The notes: generated by a model from the letters alone, not told the origin. 62,756 bases of DNA from Cryoendolithus antarcticus (GCA_002077065.1 NAJO01000086.1:6092-68847), one strand, 5' to 3'; shown: positions 43,817 through 56,619, counted from the stretch's first letter. A program made the numbers and translations.

Positions 43817-44151
43817 CTACCCTACGGAACACCAGATACCAGGCAAAGGTGTTGTTCCAGAACCGTTGATGACTAATGTGATGCGAACCCGAAGGGTTGA
43901 TCGAACATGTACAGGGATCTTTGCCTCGTGGACAGTACGTCTGTACGTGCGCAGCCGAAGACTGTACATGTACCGTTCGACCAGACTGATTGTTCGCAAC
44001 ATGCTTGGGAGCTCAGCTTATTAACACTGCCAGCTTCCGCTCTACTGTGACAAGGTCTCGTGCAAGTAGCAGCATTACTTTCAGCTATATCAGAAAGGCT
44101 TAGAGGCATGTCGTTGCGGACCGAAACAAGAGCAGCACCTACAAAAAGCAC
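43817..44151 (-). other. possible remnant of a small secreted Cys-rich protein
   Basis: The minus frame contains ATCTRPCHSR, SSQACCEQSVW and NGTCTVFGCAR, an even Cys spacing like that of small secreted fungal proteins. It begins just after a TTTTTGTAG acceptor-like site. No signal-peptide exon was found and the frame breaks downstream. Confidence 0.2.
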
Positions 44152-47100
44152 GTAAAAAGATATATCATCATGAAATGGTAAAAATGAGTACTTTGCTATG
44201 GACTCTATATTCTAGCACACTTAGCGTTATGTAAAGGAGGTTGTAGACCTAAACTCATATTCTCTACGTTCATAAAACCCCGAGTTCTTCGTAGCGACTA
44301 CGGCATAGCATGATGTAAAGAATAAGTTAGTAAGGATCTACAGCCGAGCATCAATATAGTCGTCTAGGTGAGTACGTGACGTTGGAGCGGGAAGTGGGAC
44401 GAAGGGCGATAGAGACGAGTGAGTGAGAATGATTTCAGGCCTACGCAATGTTAATCAAAGAAGTACTGCAAAGCTAAGTCGGGAGCAGCCGTGATACCGC
44501 AGTCATTTGAAGAGGTGAATCGTGACAAAAGGAGGATCTGCTAACGTAAAATGCAGTGTGTCCCTCTATTTGCACTTCCGTATGCCATTTCCGACGCTAG
44601 CGGTGAGGCTCATAACAAAGAAGGGTATTTACCATGATGATTGGGTGTTCATTTAACAGCCAAGAACCCGCTTCCAAATTCATATCGACATGATACTGTA
44701 ATTATATGCCTCAGTCGCTGGAGCTTGGTTTTGGCGATGACCGAGGGGATACCGGCTCGGAATCCTCGGGCTGGACTCTTGGATATGGTGTTGGAGGATG
44801 AGGCATAGCAACGCTTTCCCTCGCACGATCGCGTACGCAGTCACATGCTCCGCATGTGCCGTTGTAGATGCTTCTGCATTTGTCGTTCCATGCGCACTTA
44901 CGAATAATGATAGGCAGCGGCCTGTGAGCTATGAGCCTGACTGGTTTCTCCACATAGGAAGCAGAGTCGACTATAGGGTTTCCCATTCTCAGTATCTTAG
45001 TATAATTTATAGTGTACCTACCATATCTTAGATAGCAGGTGACTGCTAACTTATATTACATTGTAGACGACGATAGCCCTTCTTCTAACACCGTGTTTGA
45101 TAACGTTTAATACTTTTCGGGCTACAGTACTTGGGTTTATAGCCTATTACTTTACAAATCTCCCTAAGGATGACTTACGTATATATCACTACCTACAAAT
45201 CCTCCTGATCGAAAAGGAACACTAGTCCGGACTGAGACCTTCCTGTTAGGTGATTAGATAATAGGACTATGCGCAATCCGAAGTCCCGACCTTACTGTTA
45301 CATAAACCGTGGCTTCACTTTGGAGGACGCGGGTGATTTAGGAGAAAGCGTACGAAGGTAAGTGGAGAACTAAAGCTACGGAAGAGCTGGTCGCTAGAGT
45401 ATAGTAGCATACCTGGAGTTAGAAACAGATACTAAGGACTCTTAGCATTGCTTAGTGGTCTATATCGCTCGTTATGCATTATCGCTAGATTGATGATATC
45501 GTGCACTACTATAGAGGTTGCGCTACAAAGTGTCACGGCCCCTATCAATTGCTTAACGGTTGTAATGGTAATAGTTCGCAGCGTATCATTGCTTGTTACG
45601 GTATTAAATCTTGCTTATCAAGCTCTTAGCATTATGTGGAAGTGATATGGAGTATGCATATCCGTAGCTAGTTCTTATAGTATACAGATAGCTCTATCGC
45701 GTATAGATTATAACATAGCAACTCGTGTGTCTATTGTCCCTTTGAAGGCGTATTTATCGCTCATAATACGCGTATTAGCTAGATTATAGGCGTAAGTAGA
45801 TCATGGATCTAGAGGCTTATAAGTGAAGCAATATAAAGTATTTAGAAGGAGGTTAAAGCCGTGAGAGATATGCATGTTAGAGATACAATACGTAGTGGTA
45901 GATCTGTCAAGATTGATGACTCTGTACGAAGCTAGATACTCGAGTACGTACGCAAGATTAGGGCTATAAGGTCGTATAGCTATAGCTACGCGTAGATTAC
46001 TAGGGTTACTAGCTCGATACATGTATAGGGTCGGTGCCCAGAAGGAGATAGTAGTTGCTCGGTCAAGTCAGTACCTTGCTAATCAATATACGGATTAGCG
46101 AAGGGTGCATTTTAGCGATAAGATTAGTATCGTGCTTAGCTACCGTAGAGATAAGGTAATAATCAAGTCTGGCGAAGACCTAAAGAAGCCAATAAACCTC
46201 CGGTAGTAAGGCGTCCCGTTTCACTCCTTCACTATACTGCAGCCTAACGCCTTAGGCGTTACGGCTACTCCTATTTTGGCGTTGCAGTACTTCTTTGCAA
46301 CGCTCCCGGCACTGCTTAGTCAGTTAAGTTATAGTGAGACTAACTTACGGCGCGTGAAAGCTTTGCATTAGCACTATTGGCAGGCTGATGAGTGCGTTCA
46401 GATCAGTCGCAATATTAGGTAGGTGAGTGACTCCATACCCATAGACAAGACTGTCAATTTAGGCAGCTACCTGTCTTGACATGGTATACGATGTTACAAA
46501 GCGACGATAAACAAGTATTGGTTAGATTGTGTTCGATTTGACTTGATACATGGTAAGATAAGTCGCTGAACCATTACGTGTCATGCCTCTTGCCTTCGCC
46601 TTATATCTTTGCACCTTACACAACACTACATCGTATCTCTAGAGTATACGAGCTTCATAGTAGAAGGATCTCGCCTGAACAAGCCAAGATGAGATTGTTG
46701 AAGATATCTTATCTAAAAGGTGCCAAGCACGAGCTTCCTTATAGACCATGTCTTGCCGATTGATTATCCATATCTTGTGCACGTTGCGTGAAGCAAGAGA
46801 TAACGGAGGAACAAGGATGTTATGTCATGTAGTCTAGTATAGTATGTCACATGTCGGAAGATTTGTCCGTTAGCTTGCGTGAACTACGTTCACCCAAATA
46901 CTTGAGTGTACAAGATATCCTAATCTGTACAACAATCTATAAGTATCTCTCTATCATTGCTAATATATAATCTAGATATTCTTATCTCTTCAACTTTGCT
47001 CCGTAATCAATATGCCCCAGCAGCATAGCTCACGACACATGGTCTCGCCTCTAGTATCCGCGACACCGGGATCTGAGTATGCTAAGAAATCGAGATGTCG

Positions 47101-48587
47101 CAACTATCCTCTAACTACAAATGAAACTGATGGCAGTGAAACGGATCACTCCGACTTAGAGGACCCTTTGACGAGCAATAGATATACCGTACGTGACAAC
47201 CTAAAGGCTCTGGAAAGGCGTCCTCTAGAAGATGTAGTCCCCTCGAAACCCTGCCAGACTGATATCAGGCGTACAAGCGATACACTAGCTGTTAATGTAT
47301 CGGCAGACGACTCGACGGACGATGGCTGGTTAGGCAGTGAGTCGTCGTCGGTCGACGTCCTGATGGAAGTTGAGAAAGATGTACGTAGAAACTATCCAAT
47401 TCGTTAACGGCCTTTAAGATTGAAGAGAAACGACTGACCTAAATAAGCAAACCCCGAAGTATAATAGTGATCATTTCATGCGATTCTTGGCGCTTATCAT
47501 CGACATTTGTTCGGAGGTTCTAGAGGAAATTGACAATGAAAAGAGCTCGGCCACTTAGAGCTCGAGAGGAAGGTCTGTGTTCACTATAGGGGTAACGCTT
47601 TGCCGCACAGCGTCTCTCCTCACGCGCAGGCTCGACGACGGATTCGATAAGTTATAGTATGTAATAAGATGCTAGTGCGTTTGTAAGAAAGCTTCTAAAG
47701 AGAGTGTGTAACGCTCCGGAGCGCTATGACGACGCTGATGACTTCGCTAGAGTACAGTAGACTGACTTAACGTTACCTAGATCTCTTTAGGGGGATATCA
47801 CGTACTGTCTGTACCTGAAGTCTGATATGTACTTATTTGCTGTATCCTTCCTCTGTAGATAAACTTCAAAGTAGGCTCTACCCTATTTATCGCACTTTCT
47901 GGAACGACTATCACCATCAAGACTGTCACGTTGCTCTAATAGCTACACAGAGTAGATACGACCACTCTATGGCAGTGTAACTAAGACATTTGAAGGCGCA
48001 ACATGAAGTCCCTCCTAACGGGCCGAAAAGGCCCCCGCACCGAAATGGAATCGTGGTCGAATCATCTTGACACTTGTTGTCATAGTGTGAGAGATTATAA
48101 TCAACTGGTCAAGGTTCGTCAAGCTTCAATCTTCATATCCCTAGTGTATAGCGAGCGGACTGCAACAACATTGGCAATTTCACGAATCATTCTGTTCGAA
48201 GTAGCTCGGGCAGCGTTCGCTTCACACCACTATTCATGCATTGCTAGCAACATGCTTTTCGACTCTAGGCGGACGCGTGTGTTACAGGGGAGATTACGCT
48301 GCATTCAGAATGTGTTTCGGCCTCAGATGCGCGTGTTATGACCTAATCCGCGCGGACGATCGATCATGACCTGCATGTCGAAATCTGGTGGTTATGTAAT
48401 GCAGCTTAGTAAGGTCTTTTCGATGCGACGGGGCTATTGCGAACCACTTAGTACGCCAAGACTCGCTTGAGCCTGTGGCGCGACCTTCTAGAAGCCACGA
48501 TGCTCGAACAGCCATATCATGGCTATTTAGGAATATGGATGGGTGATGTCATGCCTTTCGTTCACTCAACACTCAGCTATCATCAGC
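44152..48587. other. TpA-rich, gene-poor block (probable RIP-mutated DNA)
   Basis: By eye this is rich in TA dinucleotides (TAGCTA, CTATAG, TTATA) and stop-dense on both strands, as expected of RIP-mutated repeats. A 131-codon ORF at 47012-47407 (plus, starting MPQQHSSRHMVSPLVSATPG, acidic) stands out and may be the start of a lost gene. A minus ORF at 44986-44711 carries four close cysteines and a Pro/Ser tail. No family was recognised. Composition was not computed. Confidence 0.5.
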
Positions 48588-48880
48588 ATGGACCGCGCCA
48601 GCCAGGTGCTTGCGCAAGGCTTGCCCTCAGACGTGCCCGGGACATATGCTGTCCTAGCAGAACAGACAACGTACCCATCTCCACGCTCTACCACCGCAAC
48701 CGCGGCCTACGCTGAAAGGAGTATGTGCAGGAAGTTTGGCAACTTAACATTTTTCCTTATCAAAGCATGAACGACGTCCTACTTGAGTGCCAGTAACCTT
48801 CACCGTACGAGAGTCGAAATGCCGGCATGATCGTCTTGGTGTAAGCGGCCAGCATATAGCCCGTTGACAGGATGAATCCT
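48588..48880 (+). pseudogene. pogo-like transposase N-terminal fragment
   Basis: ATG 48588 opens MDRASQVLAQGLPSDVPGTY followed by AVLAEQTTY. One frame over, ISTLYHRNRGLR, a stop, then KEYVQEVWQLNIFPYQ. This is the N-terminal helix-turn-helix region of a pogo-like transposase group (typically ALAE...VPxSTLxHRxxGRRSxEEKAQ). A frameshift and stops inactivate it. The catalytic part was not found downstream. Confidence 0.6.
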
Positions 48881-49036
48881 ACGTGATTCTGATGGCGGCA
48901 TGAGTTCGCATTGTTACGAAAGAGAATGTGCGATGCAAGCCGTTACACGTCGCTTATGCAAGCAACTCCGAAATGGATGAGTTAAGCTATAAGTCAGTAC
49001 TCCTCCTCCAGCTGCACTTGACAATAATTTAGCGAG

Positions 49037-49870
49037 ATGAACCCAAGACTACTCAAGAGTCAAGCTATTGGATTCGTCGTCTTCATGGGAGCTTCGTACG
49101 CCGCTTGCCCCTAAGGTAGCTGCCAGCTAGACGTAGACCCTGCCAGTGTGCAAATATGTGCGTCTGGTTACTGGCAGATTATGTCAAGAGGGCCATATTC
49201 TTGTTCCTACGGCGAGTTGATCCCGACAATTCAATCAATTGGATCATCCACAGACGAGATAGCTTCTTCGTCTGCAGCGAAGCAGGCCGTGACCTCATCA
49301 GCTCCGTCAACATTAGCTCACGAATCCACAGACTGTGTGACGGGACATGCTTGCTGCACCAATGAAAAATCAGACGAGCGTCGTGAGGATCAGTACGGCA
49401 ATGCATCATATACCCGCGGAGGCCGCATGGCCTCCGTTTACGATGCTATTCACTCATCTGATCTGTTTCGCTGCGATATTGCCGCACCCGCCAATGATTT
49501 CTATGTTGCCGTCTGGACCAAGTATAATGGACGAGTAGATGCAGCACAACCGAAGCCAGCTAACTGTGGCCACGTATTGAACCTACATAATCCGAAGCTA
49601 GGTAGATCAGCCCAGGCCACGGTTATAGACAGGTGCCAAAGCTATGTTGGCGTTGACCATCAGGCGGGTGATCCAAGAACACCTGACAGTCTGGTGAACG
49701 GAGCGACTATTGATCTGAGTCGCACCTTGTGGAATTATCTTTTTGATAATGCGGAGAGCACGGTGTACGATATTGAGTACGATGGACCAATCTATGGGGG
49801 AGATCTAACTCAGGAGCCGCAGATCCTGACCTCTCCGCCAGCCAACTGTGAGGTGCCCCACATAACTTAG
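49037..49870 (+). pseudogene. secreted double-psi beta-barrel (expansin/RlpA-like) protein with early stop
   Basis: ATG 49037 opens a signal-peptide-like sequence (RLLKSQAIGFVVFMGASYAA) that meets TAA at 49112, codon 26. The same frame then runs on to 49870 and encodes a plausible mature protein. A short Cys-bearing segment (VQICASGYWQI) and a Ser/Ala-rich linker precede the barrel. The barrel has NASYTRGGRMASVYDAIH-like strands, NCGHVLNLHNPKLGRSAQA, TVIDRCQSYVGVDHQ and NGATIDLSRTLWNYLFDNAE. These match fungal DPBB/expansin-like proteins, which act on or bind cell-wall polysaccharide outside the cell. TAA in place of CAA would be a single C-to-T change. Translation could only bypass the stop by starting downstream, without the signal peptide. 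Confidence 0.75.
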
Positions 49871-51200
49871 ATAGCATGTCTCGAAGCACTCTCGTTCCTT
49901 CCAACATGAGCATGGTGCAGATGGCGGTTCAGTTCTAGGTCGAGACTGTAACCAAAGCGCTCGATCATCTCCTTGTAGTGAGCCATGGCATGCAACTTGG
50001 GGAGATTGAAACCCCCCCTCCTCGTCTTGTTGAAGAGCCGCTGACGCGCTCGCAACAATCGGCTCCTCTGCCTCAGAACGTTTCTCCTTCTTCCGCCTCT
50101 TACCTGTTCGATGCTCGCGCAGCGCGCTCTTGTACTTGTTCATCCGTCGAAGGGCCAATTTCATGTACCAGAGAGTGTCCTCGTCGTGGCAATGATGGCT
50201 CGCCAGGAGTATAAAGTCCACCGCAGCCCGGAGAACAATCTCAGACTGTCCTCCGCTCTAGCCTCCAAAAGCGACGGTGCGAATACGGGGATGATGGGTC
50301 GTACCAGGCGTTCTTGCGCTATGCCAGTCCATTGCCTTACCGACGAGAATCGTGCGAAGATCCGAATATCGGCGTAGGTTGCTGCCACAGTGAATCGCCG
50401 ATCGATGACGAAGTCACCCACGTGCCTTTGTATCCGCCCCTGCTTCTTGATAGCGTCTCGAGTTAGTCGGCAGGTCCCCTCTCAGTGTCGACTCGAGCCA
50501 GCTTCATGTGTGCATTGCAACGCCCTTTAGTAGCTGATGCAGGAGATCCACCAGCAGCGTCTGGTGAACGTTGACGCCGATGTGGTCCCTTGGCGAAGTA
50601 ATCCTCGTCCTCCCACATCCCATGTCGCGTCACACCTCTTCTTACCGTTCCTCTCTGCCAGTATGCGATCATGTGTGTATCCATGGGTACACAATCCCGC
50701 ATGGCCCTCAAGATCTTCGCGTCTATCCGGGCGAACAAAGTATAGGGGGCAATGCGTCTTTGCATTGTCACTAGCCACGCGCATCTCGGCATCCATGATT
50801 GGATCGAATTTTAGCGACATTGGTTGATGATAGCGTTCCGACTGTTTGATCTTCTCGCTCTTCTTTACATTTGGGAGCATGGCCGGTAGTGTTATTCCTG
50901 GCCTGAAACTGGAATTTCGTGGCCCCGCCGCCATATTCCCGATGGTAAGGTAAACATGGTATGCGTTCAAATCGCCTGGTGGTTTGTCACCCGGGTCTCG
51001 TCCGTCGAGATACCCAGTGGCGCGTCTTGTGCCTCCCACCACCAGTCATCCGACACCATTTCTGAGTATACTCTCCTCGACTTGCGTCCCTCACTTGCAG
51101 AATTGAGTATCCATTAGGGCGCGTATTCCAGATCGTGCTCGAATTCCATGCGTCTGAGGAGAAATCCTGTGCAGAACTTGACGGAGCGATGCCGTACAAC
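49871..51200 (-). pseudogene. Plavaka-like DDE transposase remnant
   Basis: Minus-strand frames give, in order, LNAYHVYLTIGNMA, HQTLLVDLLHQLLKGV, FSSVRQWTGIAQERLVRPII with PVFAP, AVDFILLASHHCHDEDTLWY with MKLALRRMNKYKS, and GGFNLPKLHAMAHYKEMIER. These blocks are characteristic of Plavaka and related fungal C2H2/KDZ-like transposases (typical VYPVYLTIGN, FSGVSQWTGRE and FNFPKWHSMSHY). At least four frame changes and several stops separate them. Residues at 51200-51042 may be the preceding part. Ends and target-site duplications were not found. Confidence 0.75.
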
Positions 51201-51611
51201 ATGCCGACTATCTCCTGCTGCTGTCTTGGCGACGACCTTTCCCCCGTACCACGACCGACCTCATGCTTTCTAGCATCTCCCGTGGCATTTTACAACTAAC
51301 ATGGTCCACTGCGAAGATTTGGTAAAAAAATACAAAGCAGTCGTAGCATCGCCGCTTTCGAGATATTCTCCGTGAATAGCCGGTACGCTAGGTGGTCATT
51401 TATCGCATCCTTGGATCTTAATTCTTCATCGCTGGATGCTGCGGACCGCGAAGCTCGTACGTCAGCTCACGCTATCAGCCCTCGAGGGTGGAGGCTCAGA
51501 ACACCAGCCTGCACGATGACCTTGGAGAGATAGACATGGAGGCTACCACGCGGCCGGCGGAGACACACGAGCTGCTTTGACAGCTCAACCGCGGTCGCGA
51601 CATGGAGCGCA
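51201..51611. other. intergenic between two element remnants
   Basis: No gene recognised; short minus-strand ORFs only. Confidence 0.4.
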
Positions 51612-52268
51612 GTGGCAGCCACCGTGGCCACACCTCAACCGCTGCTGTGTCTCGCCACGCGCGCGAGAACAACGCGGTGGTGGCCTGAGCACGCGCAGCA
51701 ACCGCGCAGAGGCCTGGTACAGATCGACAGCACCTTGGGGAAAGCCATGCTGAACCGGAGCGTTGCTGATCCACCCACCTATAACGATGCCAGTGGCGAA
51801 CACTACCCGTGGTTGCGCAAGATGGAGTTCAAGCTCCGAGCCACCAAAATTCGCTCGCAAGAAGGCAGCGTTGACTTCGTCCGCACCGAGCTCTCCGAGC
51901 GACGATATTACCCCACATACCTACCTCACCATTCTGCATATGGCAACAAGGCTACGAGCACTCCCTTAACAACAGCCGATTCCTTGCTTAAGTATCTCAC
52001 GGAGCAACTCGGAGACCACAACAACGATGCGAAGAAGTCTACCGAGACTGGTAACCTGAAAATAGGGATTAACGAGAAGTGGACGGACCTCTACGTCAAA
52101 TACCAGGGCCTTCAGCCCTACTACCATATGCCAGATGAAGTCTCTGAGATCCGGCTGTCTCAAAGGGAAGCTCAAGAAGATCTACAAGGAATAGATGGCA
52201 TCTGGCCACTCCTATATGATCTCCAGCAGCCCGCAGTATATGCTCGCATCTCATGCTTGAAATCGTGA
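51612..52268 (+). pseudogene. retrotransposon Gag-like remnant
   Basis: A 218-codon frame contains DPPTYNDASGEHYPWLRKME followed by FKL, a run of helices (SLLKYLTEQLGDHN) and TDLYVKYQGLQPYYHMPDEV. The 'capsid' start (x-G-x-x-x-x-Y-x-x-W-x-x-K-M) and its length resemble Gag of fungal LTR retrotransposons. No zinc knuckle, protease, reverse transcriptase or LTR was seen, so it is a fragment or a domesticated Gag-like ORF. The frame is open throughout. Confidence 0.5.
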
Positions 52269-52333
52269 TGAACTGTCTACAAACAAACCCCGCCGTTGTG
52301 GCAGTACCGTCGTTGGGGAGCATGTATGTATAG

Positions 52334-52921
52334 ATGACGAGGGAGAGAGTGTGGAAGCTGCAAATCAGATTCATCAAGCAGCAGGATCTCGAGTCGACTG
52401 ACAATGCTTGCCACACGGCCAAGCAAAGTGTAATTGCAGCGCAGAAGATCCTTGCACGGCTTGCGGAGCAAGGGAGTTGAACACATGATACGTCGGAGAG
52501 CTTGGAAATGGCACTGCAACAGGATGAAGTAGCATATGGAGACGCCTGCGAACTTAAAAGTCTAAAGCAAACCATGCCAGTTACACGATTTGCACATCCT
52601 TTCCAAGCAAGCGAACACGAGGTGGCTGCAGATACCCGTGATGCTACGGATTACGAGCGGCGATTCAATATTCGAGAAGCTACGCGGCTACACACTTCTG
52701 CCGGGTATGATCCGCAGCAAATTCCAAATCCCGTTCGCGGCAAACCTATCTGGAAACCATTGTCGCCTAAAAGGGGATCGAGTTTCCGAATCGAAGCTGA
52801 TAATTATGACAGAGACATGGGAACCGAGCTAAGAAGGAAGTTGGCAGCGCTCTGCGGAGAGGTCCATTGTCTTCACGGGTTCGCTAAGGTAGTATATCAT
52901 GAGCCCGATCATGGAATTTGA
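52334..52921 (+). pseudogene. unknown protein gene interrupted by one TGA
   Basis: From ATG 52334 the frame encodes a helical, charged protein (RERVWKLQIRFIKQQDLEST, AKQSVIAAQKILARLAEQGS). It meets a TGA at 52478 and continues in the same frame with protein-like sequence to 52921 (YERRFNIREATRLHTSAGYD, RDMGTELRRKLAALCGE). The shared composition on both sides suggests one gene with a single premature stop. No family recognised. Confidence 0.4.
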
Positions 52922-55246
52922 CCTTGGATCGCAATGGTGAAGTTGCTTCTAGTGCCGGTCGACGGCTTGCTAGCTCCGATGAGAAGAATCAAGGACTGAT
53001 TTACGCGTAAAGCACCTTTCAATCTCGTGCCTCTAAACATGGTGTTCTATCGATTGGTGCGGTAGGTAAACCTGAGCTACGTGCAAGACTCGATAACGAA
53101 AGTCCACTATTGTCACCGAAATCGCACATAGAATCATACCTAGTGTTCACTGGCGGCTTATCCGCATTGCCATCGGATAGTAGGAGCATCTAGAATAGGT
53201 GAAGTCGCGTACATGTCGACAAACCCGACGCGCGGGATATACAGTCACATCAGAAATGTTCTCCTTGGCCCACTCGGGATGTGTAATGCCTATACCTACG
53301 TACTCGAGCACCCCGAGTGCCAGAGTACTTTTCGCACGTCGTTGCGTATCCCGCCACGCACTCCATTTATGCCTTCTCGACTTAACCTGTATTCCTCTAC
53401 GGGCCTTCAATCGCGCCCTACTACATTTGGATTGAAGACTCTGCACCTCACATTCAGATTTCCCACGAAGCGGCTGCTTTAGTGCTAGGTACCTCCTATT
53501 TAGGACGATCCGCAATAATTCTCTTGGCCGCGTAGCACCCCATGTTCAGCGCATGGCGTTCAAGATTAGTATCAGGGCGCAGAGGACATCGACGCGCCGG
53601 ACAATGCGAACATTAACATCTTCAGTCTTGCTGAAAACCCTGCTCTAAACTACGTCCGATATTGGCGATATTGTGATTATTATCAACCTCCAAAATAATG
53701 CCTACGATTCAGCGGATAGGGGCCTCGGCTCCCAAGCCAATGAGTGAGACGGTCACGATCGCTAGCTTGAGTTGAATTAACTCAAGTTCATTTATTGATA
53801 TTATACTCACGTAACGCTAGCATGCATCTAGAGTGAGTTACTTCGCATTGTTTCCCCAGTTGCATGATAAGTTAGTGATGTCAATGCGTCTCTCTCCCCA
53901 TAAGTACAAAGTCGAGCTCCAGAATCAGCCCGTTGTCTACTATTGGTGATGAAGTCTTCGCGTTACATAACTTGGAAATCCCGCTTGTCTGCTTTTTCTA
54001 AAGGTGCGGTCGCGCTACTTGCGTTACAAGCCCAGGCCTATACGAAAGCGGCGAGCGGAGCACTGTTACTAACAGTGCCGTTATTACGCCACCTAGCTAG
54101 TGCTTTGATGCCATAAGCGTCATTGATCCCGACGAGACTGAGTACTGAACTCGCCGGACCTAGTCACAGTCTTTGTAGGGTCGGTAGAATGCACCGGCCT
54201 TAAAATTACGGTGCTAATACCGCTACATAATTCTATGATCGAACGTGATGTATTAGCTTACACCAATAGGTGTCTAACTAGTCACATATCTCGACACCTG
54301 GAATACGAGGACACTGGTCGGCTGCGGGGATAGTTCGCGATCTTGTCGCATATATTCTCATAACTTAAAGGGCTACTGCTTCCACGTACTAGCTAAGACA
54401 ATTGCTATAGACGTCGTGTGCTACCGCGAAATTGTCACAAGATTGTGTTGCAAAAAGCTGTATCGGTACCAAGATACGCTTACTATGCTGAGACTGCGCA
54501 AGGGCCAGAAGCAAAGAGACTAACTATAGAGACACGCACTTTGGGTTCTGTCATACTACCCAATTACAAGATGCCCGCGATATTTACCATACTGACATAG
54601 TAGCTTCCATCGACTTAGACTTAACAGAGCTGTCAAGGACGTTACGCTAGCTAGCTAAGCGGTACTAGGATCAGGAACATATATGCACTCGTTAGTGTCA
54701 CCTGACTCGCCACCATTCACGCAAGGACTTTAATGGAGTAAAGATCAACCCACTAGGCATCGGATAATGTTCTTTGCGTAAGCGACCTTGAAATAGAACC
54801 TACGCTTTAATAGACCTGACTATGCCAGCAAGGTTAGGCAGTGACTTACTTGATGTCTAAGCTTGGAGGAAGAACGTAATCTATTCATTCGCCCGGAAAG
54901 GCTTTACATAATTTCGTTTAGCTTGGAACCTGTACCATTATCCCCTAGGGGCATAGTATAAGGAATGGACTTGGAACGTATCTGTAGGTTGATCGTCGAT
55001 AGAAACACTTCCTACGCCTACACCGCCTTCCGAATCATTATGTCACTACATAGCTGCCAATCTCAGGAAACGTCTCGATCTATTGCTCCAATAGGAGGAG
55101 AATATGTCGAGATATTACAGTCGGTGATCAAGTGCATGAGGATTGATAAGCAGGTATAGTCTGGAGTTTTGTCAAGTTCATATCGTTAGGACATTATAGC
55201 TAATCGTATATCTAAGTTTCGCGAGACTGCTATCTCTACGCTACAC
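52922..55246. other. TpA-rich, gene-poor block
   Basis: Stop-dense on both strands from about 53500, with TA-rich composition by eye. A small perfect palindrome sits at 53766-53786: CTTGAGTT, GAATT, AACTCAAG. ORFs at 53147-53515 (minus) and 54965-55159 (plus) lack motifs. Confidence 0.5.
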
Positions 55247-56619
55247 ATGGCAGAGCTCTGCTGCTGCAGAGGATTCTCCCTACGTGCTAGTGGTGAGCAT
55301 GATGTTGACCTCAGCTCTGACAAACAATTTTTACATAAGCAAGGCAATGAGAAAGAGGATGTGAGTTCCTCCTGGGCTCGTATTACAGCTCCTCACGTGC
55401 GTTCTGCTGAACAGAAATTCACGAAAAACGACAATTTCAGACCCAGTGATCAGTTCAGTGCTTCAATAATCCAGCGGACATGTGTCGTGGACAGTCAGAA
55501 TGGGACAGGCGAGAACCTGCTTTCGACAATGTCGGAGTCTTCTGCAAGCGAAGAGACTATTTGTGCCCCATCAATCGCGGCGACAACATATTCACTACCT
55601 GCGCAGTTACCAGTTCGACCAAAGACTGCGGTCACAACAGACGCTTTCGCGATTCCAGGTGGATCATCCGTCTTGCCTTTTGGTACAGTCGACGCAGACA
55701 AATGCAGAACAGCTATACGGCCGGTAGAGGTACTAAAACGCTCATCAGCCGTAGACGAGGCAAGCTACGTCCGATACAACGCAAGGAAGTCTAGGAGTGA
55801 ACAGTCTAAAGTGGAAGAAAAGTTTGGAATCACAAGATTCGAAGCAGCTAGAGCATTCTGCTATGCTGCAGACCTTATCGACCCTGATTTTGATGTTGCG
55901 GCTAACCAACAGATGACTTTCAACTTTATAGATGCCGAATGTGGAACCAGGCCACATGACTATAATCTTCAAGAGCTCCTCGAACGCTTGAACGCTATGT
56001 CTCGGAAAGCAAGACAAAGTGCCAATAATTTAGAAAAAACATCAAGAAGGAACATATTCCATCGCCGAATGGTTCTGCACTTATTTAAAGAGCGTCAAAA
56101 GGATGCAAGCGATGGATCCATATGTAAAGGTAAAGATTCACAAGCTCGTAATGTCATTCGACGCTTGTTGAATCCGGCTTGCACATCTTTGACAGCAAAT
56201 TGTCGCTGCCTAGAATGTAGACGAGTTATGGCCTCTTACGACAGACTTCGGAGAACAGCTACTCGCCTAGACGAAGTTGTTCAAAGAGCTACGCATGGAA
56301 TTCTCATCCTCGCCTCGGTCAACTTAGAAAGAGCGTGGGTATGCACGACTTGTAGCTATTCGACACTCGACGCTGACAGCCAGTCTCTAGTTTACGTGCG
56401 AAGAAAGGTGTTTTCGGAGCCTTCCTTTACTACTTGTCCGAAGATTTTGCACCTTGTGTGATTACTGCTAAGGCCGCTCGATTATTGGCTTGGAAAGTGT
56501 TCGATCATGCTTTCGACTCCATGTTGCACTCGGACGAAATTTTCGACCGAACCCGCATCGAAATTATGCACGTCATCCAGAAGCGACTTGTCACGATGCA
56601 CGGCCGAAGCCCAGAATAG
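55247..56619 (+). CDS. orphan protein with Cys-pair motifs
   Basis: From ATG 55247 the frame is open for 404 codons. The N-terminal 150 residues are Ser/Thr-rich. The middle is helical (KVEEKFGITRFEAARAFCYA with DFDVAANQQMTFNFID). Two cysteine pairs follow (NCRCLECRRVM, WVCTTCSY), suggesting a zinc site. The ORF stops at 56459, but the neighbouring frame runs on convincingly (GVFGAFLYYLSEDFAPCVIT, AWKVFDHAFDSMLHSDEIFD) to a stop at 56619. Either a very short intron, 56339-56379 (GTATGC...GACAG, phase 0), or a frameshift joins them; the intron would remove the second Cys pair. I do not recognise the family. It survives inside decayed, transposon-rich DNA. Confidence 0.55.

Noticed and set aside
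53766..53786. Palindrome as a terminator or transposon end
   Set aside because: Too short and isolated; no matching copy seen elsewhere.
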